Assembly: GCF_008831285.2 (NCBI RefSeq)
Contig: NC_045146.1
Location: forward strand, 12,787,289-12,851,288
From: Nymphaea colorata
Taxonomy: Eukaryota > Streptophyta > Magnoliopsida > Nymphaeales > Nymphaeaceae
Direction of reading: 5' to 3'
DNA length: 64,000 bases
The translations under genes and the position numbers were made by a program. Shown piece after piece: positions 24,170 through 37,263 of this stretch. Within the stretch, counting starts at the first letter, position 1. Each line of letters opens with the position of its first letter. The notes under the pieces were generated by a model, which did not search any database, had not been told where the DNA came from, and saw only the letters and a program-made list of their open reading frames with translations.

Positions 24170-25756
24170 CTAGCGGCGGCGAAGATCGACCTGATTATCA
24201 TCGTTGTAAAGCCGGACGGCGGTGTAGGCGGCGGCGCCGACAATGGTCCCAATGGGTGGGGCGATCATGTAAATCCAGATGCCTTTAAAATTTCTTGCTG
24301 CTATTGCAGGTCCCAGCGTCCTCACGGGGTTCATTGACCCCCCACTTCCTGGCCTGCAAATATTGACAGACTCTAGAAAGAGAGAAAAGTTGTCTAAAGA
24401 AAGAATTGCAGGGAATATATATATATAATCAAGTTTTTCAAGATTATATCGTGTTCTAAAAAAATTGCCACAAAGAAAATGACGGAACGGACGGGCCATT
24501 GACGATACTCAGAGTCCCTATCACGAATATTAGGACAAGGGATGCTGATATAATCAGGGAGGAGATGAAGTGCAGAAGCAACAAACCCGGCGATCAATAT
24601 GTTGACCATGACGGTCGTCCCCACTGCAATCCCAGCCATCTGTCTCGGCTGTCACAGTTTCAACGACAAATATTACACGTTACCAACCTTCTTGGATTGA
24701 ATGATTGTGGAAGGAGAAAAGAAAAGAATCGCGGTGATGATGTTGGATGAAACATACGGCGCGGTTGTCGGTGGCAACGGCGGTGATGACGAACATGAGG
24801 TTGAAGGAGATGAGGAGCTCGAGGAGGAAGGCCTGCCAGTAGGCGACGGACGGCACTGTCACGCCGCCGTGGAGGAAAGGGTGGTAGACACCCTTGAGCA
24901 GGAAGCCGGCGGAGATGGACGCCGTCACCTGAGCGCCAAAGTAGGCGGGCACCTGAGCCCAAGGGAGGTGCCCGAACGTCGCAAAGGAGAGGGTGACCGC
25001 CGGGTTCAGGTGGGCCCCCGAGATGTGACCGGTCGCGACGACCATGACCATCACCGCCAGGCCGGACGCCCCTGCACCGCCGATCAGCGTCTCCACGCCG
25101 CCGTATTTCTTGTTCACTATCGACGCCGCCGCCGCGGCGAAGATGATGACGAACGTGCCCACGAACTCGGCTCCGGCCTGCGTGAATTCTGATTAGTTCG
25201 AAGGTTGGTCCTCCTAAATTTTTTTGAGTGTACAGAAACAGATCTCTGAGCGACAATATCTTAGTTACGCACCTATTTTTGGAGCTAGCTTCTGGATTTT
25301 AGTATGATCTTGTGAGTGACGTGGTAAGAAATTTCACGAACAATATTGCTTGGTTAGACTAAATCGAGAAATGGGTAGAACTGATTTTGAAGTCATTTGA
25401 TTGTGAAACATTTGCCAAAGAGATCTCTATAATACTTTCTCTAATGTTCGAATGTTTTTGGACATGAATGTCACGTCACAATAGTTGAATCCTATAAAGT
25501 ACGTTTAACAAGTAACAAGGAAGGACTGGTCAAACCTGCCTACAAGTGAAGAACTCGGCTATGACAGAGAGATTACCTTCTTAGCGAGAGAAACGGTGGG
25601 CTTGGGAAAGTTGAGGAGCCGATGGTGAGCAAGTTTTGTGAGGGAGGAGAAGTGGGCCCGTGGCGGCGAAGAGTACTTCCGGTCGTCGGAAACAGAATCC
25701 ACGGTAATAGACATCTCCTGTGCTGCTACTTCCTCGGCTTCCACCCGTTTCTCCAT
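24170..25756 (-). CDS. NIP-type aquaporin, NIP5;1/NIP6;1 clade, divergent copy 1
   Basis: Four exons, 281 aa: 25756-25577, 25177-24758, 24648-24587, 24353-24170. Six-helix MIP channel for small neutral solutes; relatives NIP5;1 and NIP6;1 carry boric acid and metalloids. The first half-helix has HISGAHLNPAV (NPA, 118-120). The second has NPV (229-231) followed by R232, the selectivity-filter arginine. NPA/NPV is the NIP6;1 pattern. Exons 2 and 3 have the same lengths as in the neighbouring NIP. The copy is divergent: the N-terminus lacks the TPG repeat of the clade, the exon 3 start reads PRQMAG in place of the usual VGELAG, and the C-terminus ends VDLRRR without the RSFRR tail. The frame is open throughout, so it may be functional with altered localisation. 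Confidence 0.9.
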
Positions 25757-27742
25757 CTACCTCTCTCAGATCTCTCTCTCTCTGTCTTCCTGCTACGAAG
25801 TTAGATCTGTGACCTGTAATTCATCACGTCCCATAATGAGCAGTGGGTCTGAAGATGTACATATATTACTAATGGCAAGTGTGCCCATATGAATCACAAC
25901 GTTTATGTTAAAAGAATTAATGGAGAACTCCGTTTCGTGTTTATTGAAGAGAAGAACCCTCCTGAGAAAGAGAACCTTGAGGTGAGCCTCCAATCGAGTT
26001 GCAGAAACCTGATTATGAGGACGATATCATGAATTCAGACTTCGGAATGGGCAGCTGGGATTTGTTGATCCCGTCTTCAACTCAACACGTTTCACGACTT
26101 CTTCTTAATTACCATTTGCTCACCCGCCTGTGGTATGAACAGAAGTAATTCACGGCGTTGCTTCTTAATTTCTTGAAGAAAATGCGTTGGTATGGAAGTT
26201 GGTGCTTCACGTTCTACAAAATCGTTCAACATCTAAACTCTAAAAGGTCTTTCATTAAGTAGAGAGTGATGCATACCTGAAACCTGATCAATTTGATCAT
26301 AAGTGAGAAAGAGAAGATGAATTAGGACCAACGGCAGCAGATCAGAGGGAAAGGGCAAGAGATATGGTATTCATCAAGATTTGCCGCAAGAACAGAGGCA
26401 TGCGGGGCACTTAGACTCCAGAGAGATCGGGTCCAAGAGGCTTTAGTGCAGAGCACCTACCCCAATGTCCTTGGCTCTTCATATACCTCTAAAAAATTTC
26501 TTGACATTCAAACAGCAGGATTACAGAGGAACAAAGAACAAAATAAAGTACCATTTGAAGAAAAATACCGTGACAATTCGTATAAGATTCATTATTGCCA
26601 AAAATTCAATATACCCAAAAAAGGGATTCAAAAAAAAAAAGAAACTGTATCACTAAATATTTGATGATAAAAATGATAGAACAATTGTTTAGAGGGTAAG
26701 AATGTTATGTGTGTGAATATTCCAATCTCTCTCTCTTTCTCTCATTTCATTATATACATATATATATATATATATATATAAATATAATGAGAGAGAGATT
26801 GGAATATTCGCGGCATAAACTGAGTAATCCAGATATATGTATGAATGTAGACAGCACCAACATATTCTACCTTATGAGAGTCATGCATCATTAGAAATCA
26901 TAAACTTAAAAGAATTAAATATTTGAACTAATTCATACAAATTCTTGCATGTCAACTCATTGACTAGTTACATTTTTAGGAATAAAATGAAAAGGGGCCC
27001 AAGATTACAAAATCAAGCAAAGACCGTGAGTTTTCTGTTTGTTCAAAATAAATTATACAACAATTGCTTCGGTGCCGTGACGCCTCGGTAGCAGTGCTAT
27101 TACGATGGTTCCATATCGAGGCGTGTTAGGTGATGCAGAGCGAAAAGTGGGACGATAAGTGATGTACATTGGATTGCGATCACCATTTAAACTCAAGATT
27201 TGATAAACCATAACTTAAAGTCAATCTGCTCATCTTATATTTTTGAAAAAAAAAAATTTGAAAGTTGCAAGTAGCTTGATGCACACCATAGACCATGAAT
27301 TATGTTCACATACACGATTTCTCAAACAATTCAAGGTTCTAATCCTTTACCTTTGCGACATAAACATCAATGGCATTTGTGTTCTGACCGTGTGGGCAAA
27401 TGCCCACACAAGCCCACTTGTGTCTGCCACACGAGTGGGACTCACATACACATTAATATACTATGATATCACTCTATCAGCTCCAAGTTAAGTTAAACTC
27501 CAAGCAAAGATGCTTTCATTAAAATTAAACATAACCGATCATGCTGCTACAGATTCACAGCACAAGAGTCTTCACATGCCATGGCTGAACTAAAGAGATC
27601 GGTCCAAGGCCTAACATTATTCAGAACGAAGCACCAAAGGAAAAAAGCAGACAACACGCCATCACTGTGTCATAAGCATTAGACATGCCAGATTATTACA
27701 CACCATGCTTATTCTTACTAGCAGTAGTCTAAGGGAAGACGA
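25757..27742. other. Intergenic between the two NIP genes
   Basis: No gene is recognised. A CT-rich stretch lies immediately upstream of the copy 1 start. The foldback at 26715-26809 is annotated separately. The rest is AT-rich. Confidence 0.5.
26715..26809. repeat. Perfect 21-bp-arm foldback with (TA)n loop
   Basis: GAATATTCCAATCTCTCTCTC at 26715-26735 is the exact reverse complement of 26789-26809. Between them are a TTTCTCTCATT stretch and a (TA)n run. It looks like a small palindromic MITE or a cruciform-forming repeat; no target duplication was identified. Confidence 0.8.
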
Positions 27743-30700
27743 TTAGCGGCGGAAACTGCGGACCGGGCGAGCTGGCTCGATCTCGTCGTCGCGAAGGCGG
27801 ACGGTGGTGTAGGTGGCGGCACCCAGTACGGTCCCGATGGGCGGAGCAATCAGGTAGATCCAGATGCCATTGTAGTTTCCTGTTGCTATGGCAGGGCCCA
27901 GAGTCCTCACTGGGTTCATTGATCCACCACTTCCTGGCCTGATCATTTCATCCAAAATAAAAAGAGGGAGAGATTGAGTATGCCAAGCAGTTGAGAGTCA
28001 TGAAACTCAATATATATCATGGTCATATAGCTACAATATCCAGAATATATACTTTGTGCATATGTGTGATCAGTTTATGATGAGGATAGAGAACAAGATG
28101 TTTCCCTTCTACAATGCAATCGAATTTGGTAGAATATTGTAATTAGGGGTGAACACGAGCCCGAGTTCAGTCAGCTCGATCTCGGCTTAACTGATGAAAC
28201 CTCGAGCCCAAGAATAGCTCGACCGAAGCTGCTCGAGCTCGACTCGGTAGTTACGTGTGGAGCTCAAGCTCAACTCGACTAAAGCTTGACAAACTCATTT
28301 GAATAGAATTGATATTCAATGTTACGTGTTGAGTTCGAGTTCGATTCTATTAAGGTTTGGCAAACTCGTTTGAATAAAATTGACATTCATAGTTACATGT
28401 TGAGCTCGAGCTCGATTAAGGCTCGACAAACTGAAGAACTTATTTGAATATATCGACTTAACAAACTCAATTAAGGCTGACTCGGCAATTACATGTTGAG
28501 CTCGAACTCAACTCGATTATTTGAACGAGTCAACCCATAAACTCAAACCCGACTCGTTAAGCAAATGGCTCCGCTCGAACTCGTTCATGAGTCAAGCCAA
28601 GTAGCTCAACTCGTTGATCACCTAATTGTAATCCCCAGGTAGGATCCACCCTGACCAAATGCGATCGCCTAACTGACGATCTGATTTGGGTTCTGACTTG
28701 AGTTCGATCTGATTCTCGTTTCAAGACCAAATTTAGATTGGACTAGCCTTAGCACAAGATTTGATATCTGTATGCAACTAAATTCGATGTATGGGACTCA
28801 GATTCAGATTTGATCATGAAACTGCATGCTGAGAATTGAATCTGATCAGTGAGGATCTGAGTACTTGTTACTAATAAACGAATTTAGAATCTAATCAGTA
28901 ACTTACATTCTTACGGGAAACTAAAGAAGGAGCAAGGAAATGAACAAACCCGGCAACCATTATGTTGAGCATGACGGTTGCTCCCACTGCAATCCCAGCG
29001 AGCTCCCCTACCTGTCACAGTTTCAACGATAGCAGCTGTCAGTAATTTTCACAGAAGAAGACATTGAAGCAGTATGGGTTCTGGCTCCCACTCATGGAGT
29101 TTGCATGGCCTGGCCCACCAACATGGCGTGCATGCCATGGAAACTGGGGGCCAAACAAGTGTTCGGTCCAAAAGATACAGCCAAGACTCGGCCATTCTTA
29201 GTGACTAGAAAGTTGAAAAGGTCATATCAAGCATAGTTAGTGACTAGCAAAGGTGCATCACTTTCAATGGTGAGCAAGAAAATGAAAATATGGAAAGTGC
29301 CAAATTAAATACAAGTTGGTAGGTAGTCCAGGTGGTGAGGATGTCAAATCTGTCGTACTAACTGACATATATATTGGATGATTCTTGCACTAAATTTTAA
29401 CTTTAATATGTTTATTGAAGAATACTCATCTGCTCACCTAAGAAATAGAGTGAGATGTATAGTTTTGGATGAGCAACAGGGAACTTTACTGCCCAAGTAA
29501 GAGATTTAGCGCTCACAAAAATCAAACTGAAGCACTGTGTGTTGGTGGGTGTTGATGCGGCCAAAGAGGCTGATTAAGAAGATGCCAGAAAACTTACAGC
29601 ACGCGTGTCGGTTGCGACGGCTGTGACGACGAACATGAGGTTGAAGGAAATGATGAACTCCAACATGAAGGACTGCCAGTAGGGGCCGGACGGCACGGTC
29701 ACCCCGCCGTGGAGGAAGGGGTGGAAGACTCCCTTGAGCAGGAAGCCGGCGCAAATGGACGCCGACACCTGCGCCGCGATGTAGGCGGGCACCTGGCCCC
29801 ACGGGAAGTGCCGGAACGAGGCGAAGCCGATGGTGACCGCCGGGTTCAGGTGGGCGCCGGAGATGTGCCCCGTCGACAGAATGACGATCATCACCGCCAG
29901 CGCCGAGCACCCCGCGTTGCCGATCAGCGTCTCCACGCCATTGTACTTCTCGTTCACAATCGGCGCGGCCGTCGCGAAGAAGATGAGGATCAACGTGCCA
30001 ACGAACTCGGCACCCAGCTGCATTCACAGCCGAGCCGTTTCAATCGGATAAAATTCGAACTTCCGGCACCAAAATCACAAAGGCGTACACATCAAACTCT
30101 CCCCCAACTTCCACATACAACATAAACAACTAAACTTTAACGTGAATTGAACCATTCAGACATCATATAATTCGCCTCGATAATTTTTCCAAGCAATCAA
30201 ACACACCCCAACAAAGTAATTTCTTAACAGAAAAAAAAAATATTGCACTCTTACTTGAAATCCTGACTTCATTTAAGAGTAGGAAAACTACTCTCCCTTG
30301 CTGAGAAAAATAAAAAGTAAAAAGTAAACTTTCTTTGTTCTTAAGTGGCTAAACGTAAAATTAAGAGACGCAGCCGCCTTTGTGAAATACCGAAAAAATA
30401 GCGGTTTCATTTGGAGATGAGTGGATGACACTGTCGTCTTTATGGACAAGTCAAGGGGTGCTTAAGTCATTCGACCCATGCATGGGCGGAGGCGCCATTT
30501 GAGGTAAGGTGAGACTCCGGGAACGAGAAGACCAAACACTCCAACGACAAAGCGGAGGCCTGAGGGGACAGCCCACCAACTATGTACGCAGATGGACGGC
30601 TCGCGAGAGCCCGTCCCCCCTTCGGACAAGCACCAGCCCTCCGATTCGAACTCATCGAGATAGGAGCTCACCGCATTGGTGCTCGTGCCCAGAAAACAAT

Positions 30701-31301
30701 GAAACCAATAATTTCAATAGGGGTGTTTGATTAGAAATCTATGATCTAATGTGGATGCGATATGATTCAGTTTCGCTTAAGATTTATAGTTCTTTACATT
30801 GAAAAATGTGGGACTTAAAATTCAAAGGGAAAGATCTTATCTTGTATTCACCAAACGCAGCCAAGGTGATTAGTGAGAGGAGTTTAGGCAGTTTGTTGTT
30901 TTAGATTTTAGGCTTTTGTCACATCGAATCCTTTGAGACAAAAAGAAAAATACAATCAACTGTTCATTAAAAAAAAAAGAAAAGAAACAATAGCAACCAA
31001 ATTTAAGAAACAAAAGATTCATTTCATCTTTGTGATAGACAATGACAGTTGGTTTGAACTTAAAGTTTGAAGGATAGAATAACTTGACAGCATTTTTAAT
31101 CAGAAGACCAAAATAAAGCAGTGTCAGCATGACATCATGTCCATATGAAGGAGGGAGAGAGAGTAGTTAGTGAGGTACTGTAGTTGTCCTTTATATTTTA
31201 TTTCTTTTTAGTCCATTTCGTCACTTAGTAGCACTGGTGGATATTGTGGCTATTAAGAACTATTATCTTTGGCCAGTACCTCCTTGGCTGGGCAAGTGCA
31301 A

Positions 31302-31333
<32 letters not shown>

Positions 31334-32050
31334 TAGATTATAAGGAGTAGAAAATAAGTTGCAATTGTTTCTTAAGAATATAAAATAACCTTCAAAGAAA
31401 GGGAAGAGAAAGGAGGAAAATAAATGAGTTTTGTAAAATGTGACCTTTTGTGCCCCTTTGAAAGCATTCCAAACTAGACTTTGTAATTTAAGATCCATTG
31501 TCTCATGTTCTTGACATGGATGGCTTAACGATTCCTCTCTGTGATTTCCTTGTGCCATATGCTTGCGTATATTAAGTATGAAAGATGCAATAAAATGAAA
31601 TAGGTTCGAGTTTCATTAACTTGATACCCTTCCCATTTTCTTCTTAAGCCATGAATGCAAGTTAGAAATCCAGACTTGTAACAGACGAGCGGCCATGAAA
31701 GTATGACAATACGAGGTCATTGCAACATAGTTTTAATTTTGAATGAACCTCAAAATAAGACCACAAATTCATATATGTAAGAGAGAGAGAGTGTGACAGA
31801 GAGAGAGAGAAGGGGAGTCGCTGACCTTTCTGGTAAGAGAGACGGTGGGCGTGGGGAAGTCGGTGAAGCAGCTGTGGTTGGAAGTCCAGCCACCGGGGAA
31901 GAAGCACTTGCAGTGCGGCAGCGACTTCCGGTCGTAGGACAGCGAGTCCACCCTGATAGATGAGAAGAGCGGGGCGCCTGGTGTTCCCGGAGTCGTCGGA
32001 GCAGGGGATGCCGCCGGCGTCACGTTCTCGGGTTCCGGCGTTCTCTCCAT
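27743..32050 (-). CDS. NIP-type aquaporin, probable boric-acid channel (NIP5;1/NIP6;1-like)
   Basis: Four exons, 300 aa: 32050-31826, 30017-29598, 29011-28950, 27938-27743. The length matches NIP5;1/NIP6;1 (about 305 aa). The N-terminal tail has TTPGTPGAPL; the TPG repeat (20-25) of NIP5;1 is known to direct polar plasma-membrane placement. LGAEFVGTLI starts the membrane region. NPA (133-135) lies in GHISGAHLNPAV, and NPV (244-246) is followed by R247. The conserved VGELAGIAVGATVMLNI segment is exon 3, and the protein ends RPVRSFRR as the family does. The expected job is facilitated uptake or distribution of boric acid. Intron 1 (about 1.8 kb) holds a GC-rich plastid-like segment and intron 3 a hAT MITE. 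NIP5;1 is controlled in Arabidopsis by AUG-UAAs in its leader; the leader here was not resolved. Confidence 0.93.
28144..28624. mobile_element. hAT-type MITE in NIP intron 3
   Basis: A 481-bp element with ends TAGGGGTGAACACGAG and, on the other strand, TAGGTGATCAACGAG. It is flanked by a perfect 8-bp duplication ATTGTAAT (28136-28143 and 28625-28632), the hAT signature length. The interior is built of about four degenerate ~85-bp units containing GTTGAGCTCGAGCTCGA, AAGGCTCGACAAACTC and TTTGAATA. It is non-coding and non-autonomous. Confidence 0.88.
30430..30690 (-). other. GC-rich segment, possible plastid DNA insertion
   Basis: A GC-rich block inside an AT-rich intron, open over 69 codons on the minus strand (30671-30462) with MSSYLDEFESEG near its start. 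Words such as ATGCATGGGTCGAATGACTT and the open frame recall the trnA-UGC intron region of the chloroplast inverted repeat. This is from memory and untested. It is unlikely to be a nuclear gene. Confidence 0.45.
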
Positions 32051-35000
32051 GGATGTAACCTTGGTTTTTTTTTTCCTTTTTTTTGTGGGGTTTTTATGGA
32101 TTGGAGTTCGATCTCTGTAAACGAACGAGGACGAAGAACTAGAAGAGAGAGACTAGGATACCATTTTTTTGTTTTTTGGTTTTCTATTTTTTTGTTTTTT
32201 GGTTTTTGGAGAACAGACTTTGAAGGTAAGTATGAAATTACATGATTCGGTGGGTTTTATAAAGTTTTTGCTATAGTAAAACCACGATCATGTAACGGGT
32301 GTGGATTTTCCTTTTTTTTTTCTTTTTTTTGCTGTTTTTTCAAATTTTTTTTTCCTTTCCTGGGGATAGAACAAGAAGAAGAACGAGAGACTAATTACAT
32401 GATTTTTAGGCTTTTATAAAGATTTCACTAAGGAATGTCAAAAAAGAGCAAATCCAGATTTAGTGCAACAGAAGCAAATTGCTTAACACATAAAAGTACT
32501 AAAGAAAATATCTTTTTTGGGTTTTTTTTCTTGAAGGTGAGGGAGCAAAACAAAGACCAACTTACATAATTGGGAGATTTTTTTAGAGGTTTTTCTAAGG
32601 AACAAGATGAAGAAGAAGATCCAGCTTACCAACTACAACTGTAACACCAAAACAGGAACGTAATTCTTGAGAGAAAGACGACTGAATCCACTCAGAACAG
32701 AAAGAAAGACCAACAAGAAGAAGGTGGATGGAGAAGAAAGGATAGATGTTGAGAATGGTGAATGAACAAATACAGCCTTACTTCAAGATCAGCAGCACCG
32801 GCGACCAGTGCACCGGCAGAGGAACTCAGGCGACGGGATCGGAAGAGAACGGAATGGAAGGAGAGATGGTAAGTCTGATGGAGATACGCGCAAGTGTTGG
32901 GATGAGGAGTTGCGAGGAGGCAATATATATATATACACAGGATGAACCGTGAGAGGGGGCTCTTTTTCCACAGTTTTAAACAAAGCCACCCAAACTTGAA
33001 TATTTTACAGGAGGTGCCTAACATTTACTGCTTGTTCCGATGAAATTCCGGGCTAAAGTTATTTCGTGAAGACCAGTTAATTGTTTTTTACAACTGACTT
33101 GAAATTTTTCTTATCAGAAGAAGAGTAGGTGGTTAAACGTAAATTTTGAAACTCTGAGCACGTCTGTGTAGTTTAGAAAGTGTCTTGTAGAGGACATGAC
33201 ATTTTACCTTATAACTCGTTGGCCGGAGGCGGAAAAGGAATTCTTTTCCGATTAAATTTGTGCAGTTCCGTTTTCCGCAATCATTTTTTAGTGGACGGAT
33301 GGATCTCTCTCTCTTTCAATGCATCAATGCATTTGACTAATTTATTCTTTGTTTTTTTTAACTTGAGCGTTTCAAATCAGGTTGTAGGTTTAAAGATCAC
33401 CCACTAGCCTTGAGCATGAAATATTCAAAAAAAGACTTGAACAGTACTACTATGTGATTTAGAGAGAGAGTCAATAAAATGCAAAAAAAAAAAAAGCAAA
33501 AGAAAAATATACAGTATAATGCATAAAAAAGGAAGGGAGGTAGGGTGAAAGAGGAAAGACAAAGCGGCACAGTCACCCAACCGCAGATGGACAACGATGC
33601 CTTAACCGAATGGTAAATTAGACATCCTTTTGTACAAGACGAGCTACAGAATCTGGCGAAGAGAATGTGATCCTGAAGACTCTGTTGTTGCGCTCCTCTC
33701 AAGTGCACCACCAAGCTGAAATGAATAACAAAATTTAGGGACAAAAAGTTCCCTAGATTACAGTGAAAAGAGAGAGAAATATGGTTGTTCGTATTTGCTT
33801 CTCATATCAACAACCATATAATTTTCTCAATTGGACAGCTTTCAATATTACATGATTCCATAAACCATTCAATAACCTTTTATATATATATATATATAAA
33901 AGGTATAATAGTAGTAAAGTGGGAGAAATAAAGTAGAATGTGAAAGAACCAGTCACACTGTCTTCAGCATAGAGTATAAACTGCATCTATTTAATAACTT
34001 TCAGATTATTAAAATTCTAGGACTCGTGGCTTTGATGGTCATGAATTATGGAATTAAAATTCTAGAAACAAAACTACTCCTTGAATTGGAATTCTAATGA
34101 AAATTTCAATTCGATTTTTCCCTTGTGATTGGTAGTCTGGAATTTTGATTTTGGAATTGAAAATGATAAAACAAGGATTAACATTTTAGAATTGATGAAT
34201 TAAAACCACCATTACATGTACCCAAAAGTAAATTAAAAAAAAAAGATATAATTACACCCCCTAAGGTAGAATCACAATTCCACAATTTTGATTCAAGTTT
34301 GAGCCTACAATTACAAATCAAAATTCTTCGCTTGATAGTGCAATTTTCATTTCATAAAAAATGAGAATTTAAACTCTAGAATACCACAATTGCGGCCTCA
34401 TCAAACACATTGAATTAACACTAGTGATGATTTCAACACCACAAACTCCGAAACAAGCTAAAACCTTAAAGAAATAAGAGTATAATTTTTTATAGTTGCA
34501 CGCTTAAAGCGTATTCCCCCTAATAAATATTGTAAATTTGATGGTTGTACGTACGCCTAAGACGGATTCCCTTAGACAAACAGTCATGTTATTATTCTCT
34601 CCCCAATAAATGAGAGGAGGTTGAAGTTCTCTCGGAGATTTTTTATCTGCCTTTGAAATCCGAAACACGTCTAAGAGGGGGCATCGACAAGTAGTTAATA
34701 AGTTGAGGGGCGCTGGTAAATTATTTTTATGCCTATCCCGAACAGAATCCTTAATAATCTAAAAGACTTCGAGATCTGTGTGGAGCCAATGTCAATAAGA
34801 AAGAGCAAAGGATGCGTGGAAAGATTTTCATCCACCGCTGTCCTTCCAATCTTCCAAGCAGCAAGAATATGAGATAACTTTCACTTTCACTTTCCGTGGG
34901 GTGTAGTCTCAGGATTCTTTGTCGTGATGGGAATGCCTGACGTAAATGCTTCCTAATCGATCATGCGGTGTTTATTTTCTCACATGAAAACATAAACAAA

Positions 35001-35323
35001 AGACATGGCAGGCATAATAATAATATATTTTATATATATATATATATAATAGAGAGAGAGAGAGAGAGAGAGAGGCCGAAGGAAGAGTGCCTTGGCCAAC
35101 GCCTACTTGCGCAGATACTTATTCAATCAAGCAATATAAAATGTACTTTTGCCAAACTTGGGTGCTTTTATTCAGCCTTTTGTGTCTTAAAAAACATTAT
35201 TTATTATCTTTTATGTTCCCCCTTTTCTTCGCAGACCGTTCAGTTGTTTCATTTTTTTTCTTGTTTTAGTTATTGGTATTGTGGTTTCTGTCCGAGCACA
35301 GTTTTGCATTGACAATTATTGCG

Positions 35324-35354
<31 letters not shown>

Positions 35355-35489
35355 GCGTACTCTATCTCTAGGTGGTGCCTGTCATGACATGAGATGTATT
35401 TCTGAAACCTACATGTGAGGGTGCAATAATAGATGCCTTAGTTGACTACGGGTGCAAAAATTGATTCTTCTTTGATTTAGATCTTATGT

Positions 35490-35523
<34 letters not shown>

Positions 35524-35888
35524 AGAAGCAAAATAGATCTAGATTTCACCTATATTAGATCATAAGGAGACCATTTGGTTGATTTGGAATCTAGATCATA
35601 GGTTCATCTTGTTTTATTGTTTAGACCACATTTTATATCCATAATATAAGATGTATGTATTAGTATCTAGATCCGCATAAATTCACCTTTCCTTTATTAA
35701 AAGGGTCCGGAGGTTCGTTTTGTAATAGAGTTCTGAGTTTTGAGAAATATCGTGTCCAAACTTTTCTTCAATTAGTTCCGTTTATTTCTAGTTTTATTTC
35801 CAGTATCTATTATTTACATTCAACCTTTATTTTTCTGCATTTCTTCACGTCAGATCCTGTTTCAGATCAGCCTTTTCTGAACTCACTC

Positions 35889-35889
35889 C

Positions 35890-35968
<79 letters not shown>
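35889..35968. repeat. Compound (CT)n(TA)n microsatellite
   Basis: A (CT)n run of about 16 bp is followed by GTG and a (TA)n run of about 60 bp. Confidence 0.9.
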
Positions 35969-35970
<2 letters not shown>

Positions 35971-36128
35971 AGAAAAGTGATCAATGTCGTGACCAAGAAG
36001 CATGATTTAAAGGTGTGGCGCCGCCCACTGCCAAGAAATTAATACATATACTGTCAACGGGCAGAAAATGAAGTCATAAACTCATTCACCCAACATTGTA
36101 ATATGTTATCATTTGACTTATAAAAGTG

Positions 36129-36281
<153 letters not shown>

Positions 36282-37209
36282 TTAAGCCCTTCAATTAAAG
36301 GGTTGTTGGATCGAAGGTGGTTGCGGTCAATGTTGTCAGAATCAGCTTGAATAGTCTAACTCAAATGGACACCGATTGGATCCGATGGCAAATTTAAGGG
36401 CGTAATGTCTCCCGTTTTAAACTTTTCTTTTACATATTCAATTTAAGATTTAACTAATACACATTTAATTATTTTTCAGAAATAAAATGTAAATATTTTT
36501 TGGGTATACTTAATTCAACCGAGTCGACGAATTAGCCGATTCACCGAACAGGTTGCCCTGCGAAGAACATGTTCACCAATCGATCCTCACAAGATTGAAC
36601 TGTTGCTCACTCAATAATGGCGTCGGTACAAAACTGTTCCTCCAATACGCTTCCCACACTTCAATGCATTGTCTTGTCTGTCTGGTCTTCCACTCAAGGG
36701 CCTGAGATTAAATTGGTAGCAAGAACACTGTGTTCTTTGGAATGTGGTACGGTTTTTTTAGTAGATTTAGGGAACACTACAGTTCGCCGTGTTCTTGTTA
36801 TCAAACACGGTCTTAAAGTACTCTCGATTTCAATTAATTTTTAATTAAATCGAAGTCCTTTGGTATAATTGATTAGGTGGACTATGGGGAGGGTGACGCC
36901 GTAGATGCTCGATCGTGGGTTGGTATATAAAGACGCGCTACCACGTAGGCTCTCGACTATTTTATAACACCAAAGGACGGCAGTTCTCGGCCTTCCCAAA
37001 GAAAAAAAAAAACCCATCACCCCAACACTAGACCACTAATGGTTGGTGCTGCTAAAACCAAGCAGCATCGGCTCTTATTTAACTTCGTCCTCTCCATGTC
37101 ACTGTGTATGACTAATCATAAAGCATCCAAAGCAACTCGGAGAATTGTATTCTCCATCCCCATGATTGCTCCTCAGCCTAAATGCCGAGTGGTTGGCTAA
37201 CCCGAATCT

Positions 37210-37214
<5 letters not shown>

Positions 37215-37260
<46 letters not shown>
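37215..37260. repeat. (TA)n microsatellite
   Basis: About 23 uninterrupted TA units after a short CA run. Confidence 0.9.

Positions 37261-37263
<3 letters not shown>

Noticed and set aside
27065-27130. GC-richer patch with CCTCGGTAGCAG checked for a tRNA
   Set aside because: No cloverleaf arms or A/B boxes in correct spacing.
30715-30860. Possible MITE with GGGTGTTTG / CCAAACGCAGCC ends
   Set aside because: End complementarity is short and imperfect and no target duplication was found.
34010-34410. Dense AATTCC/GGAATT repeats suggesting a foldback element
   Set aside because: Simple AT-rich word repetition; no consistent terminal repeats.
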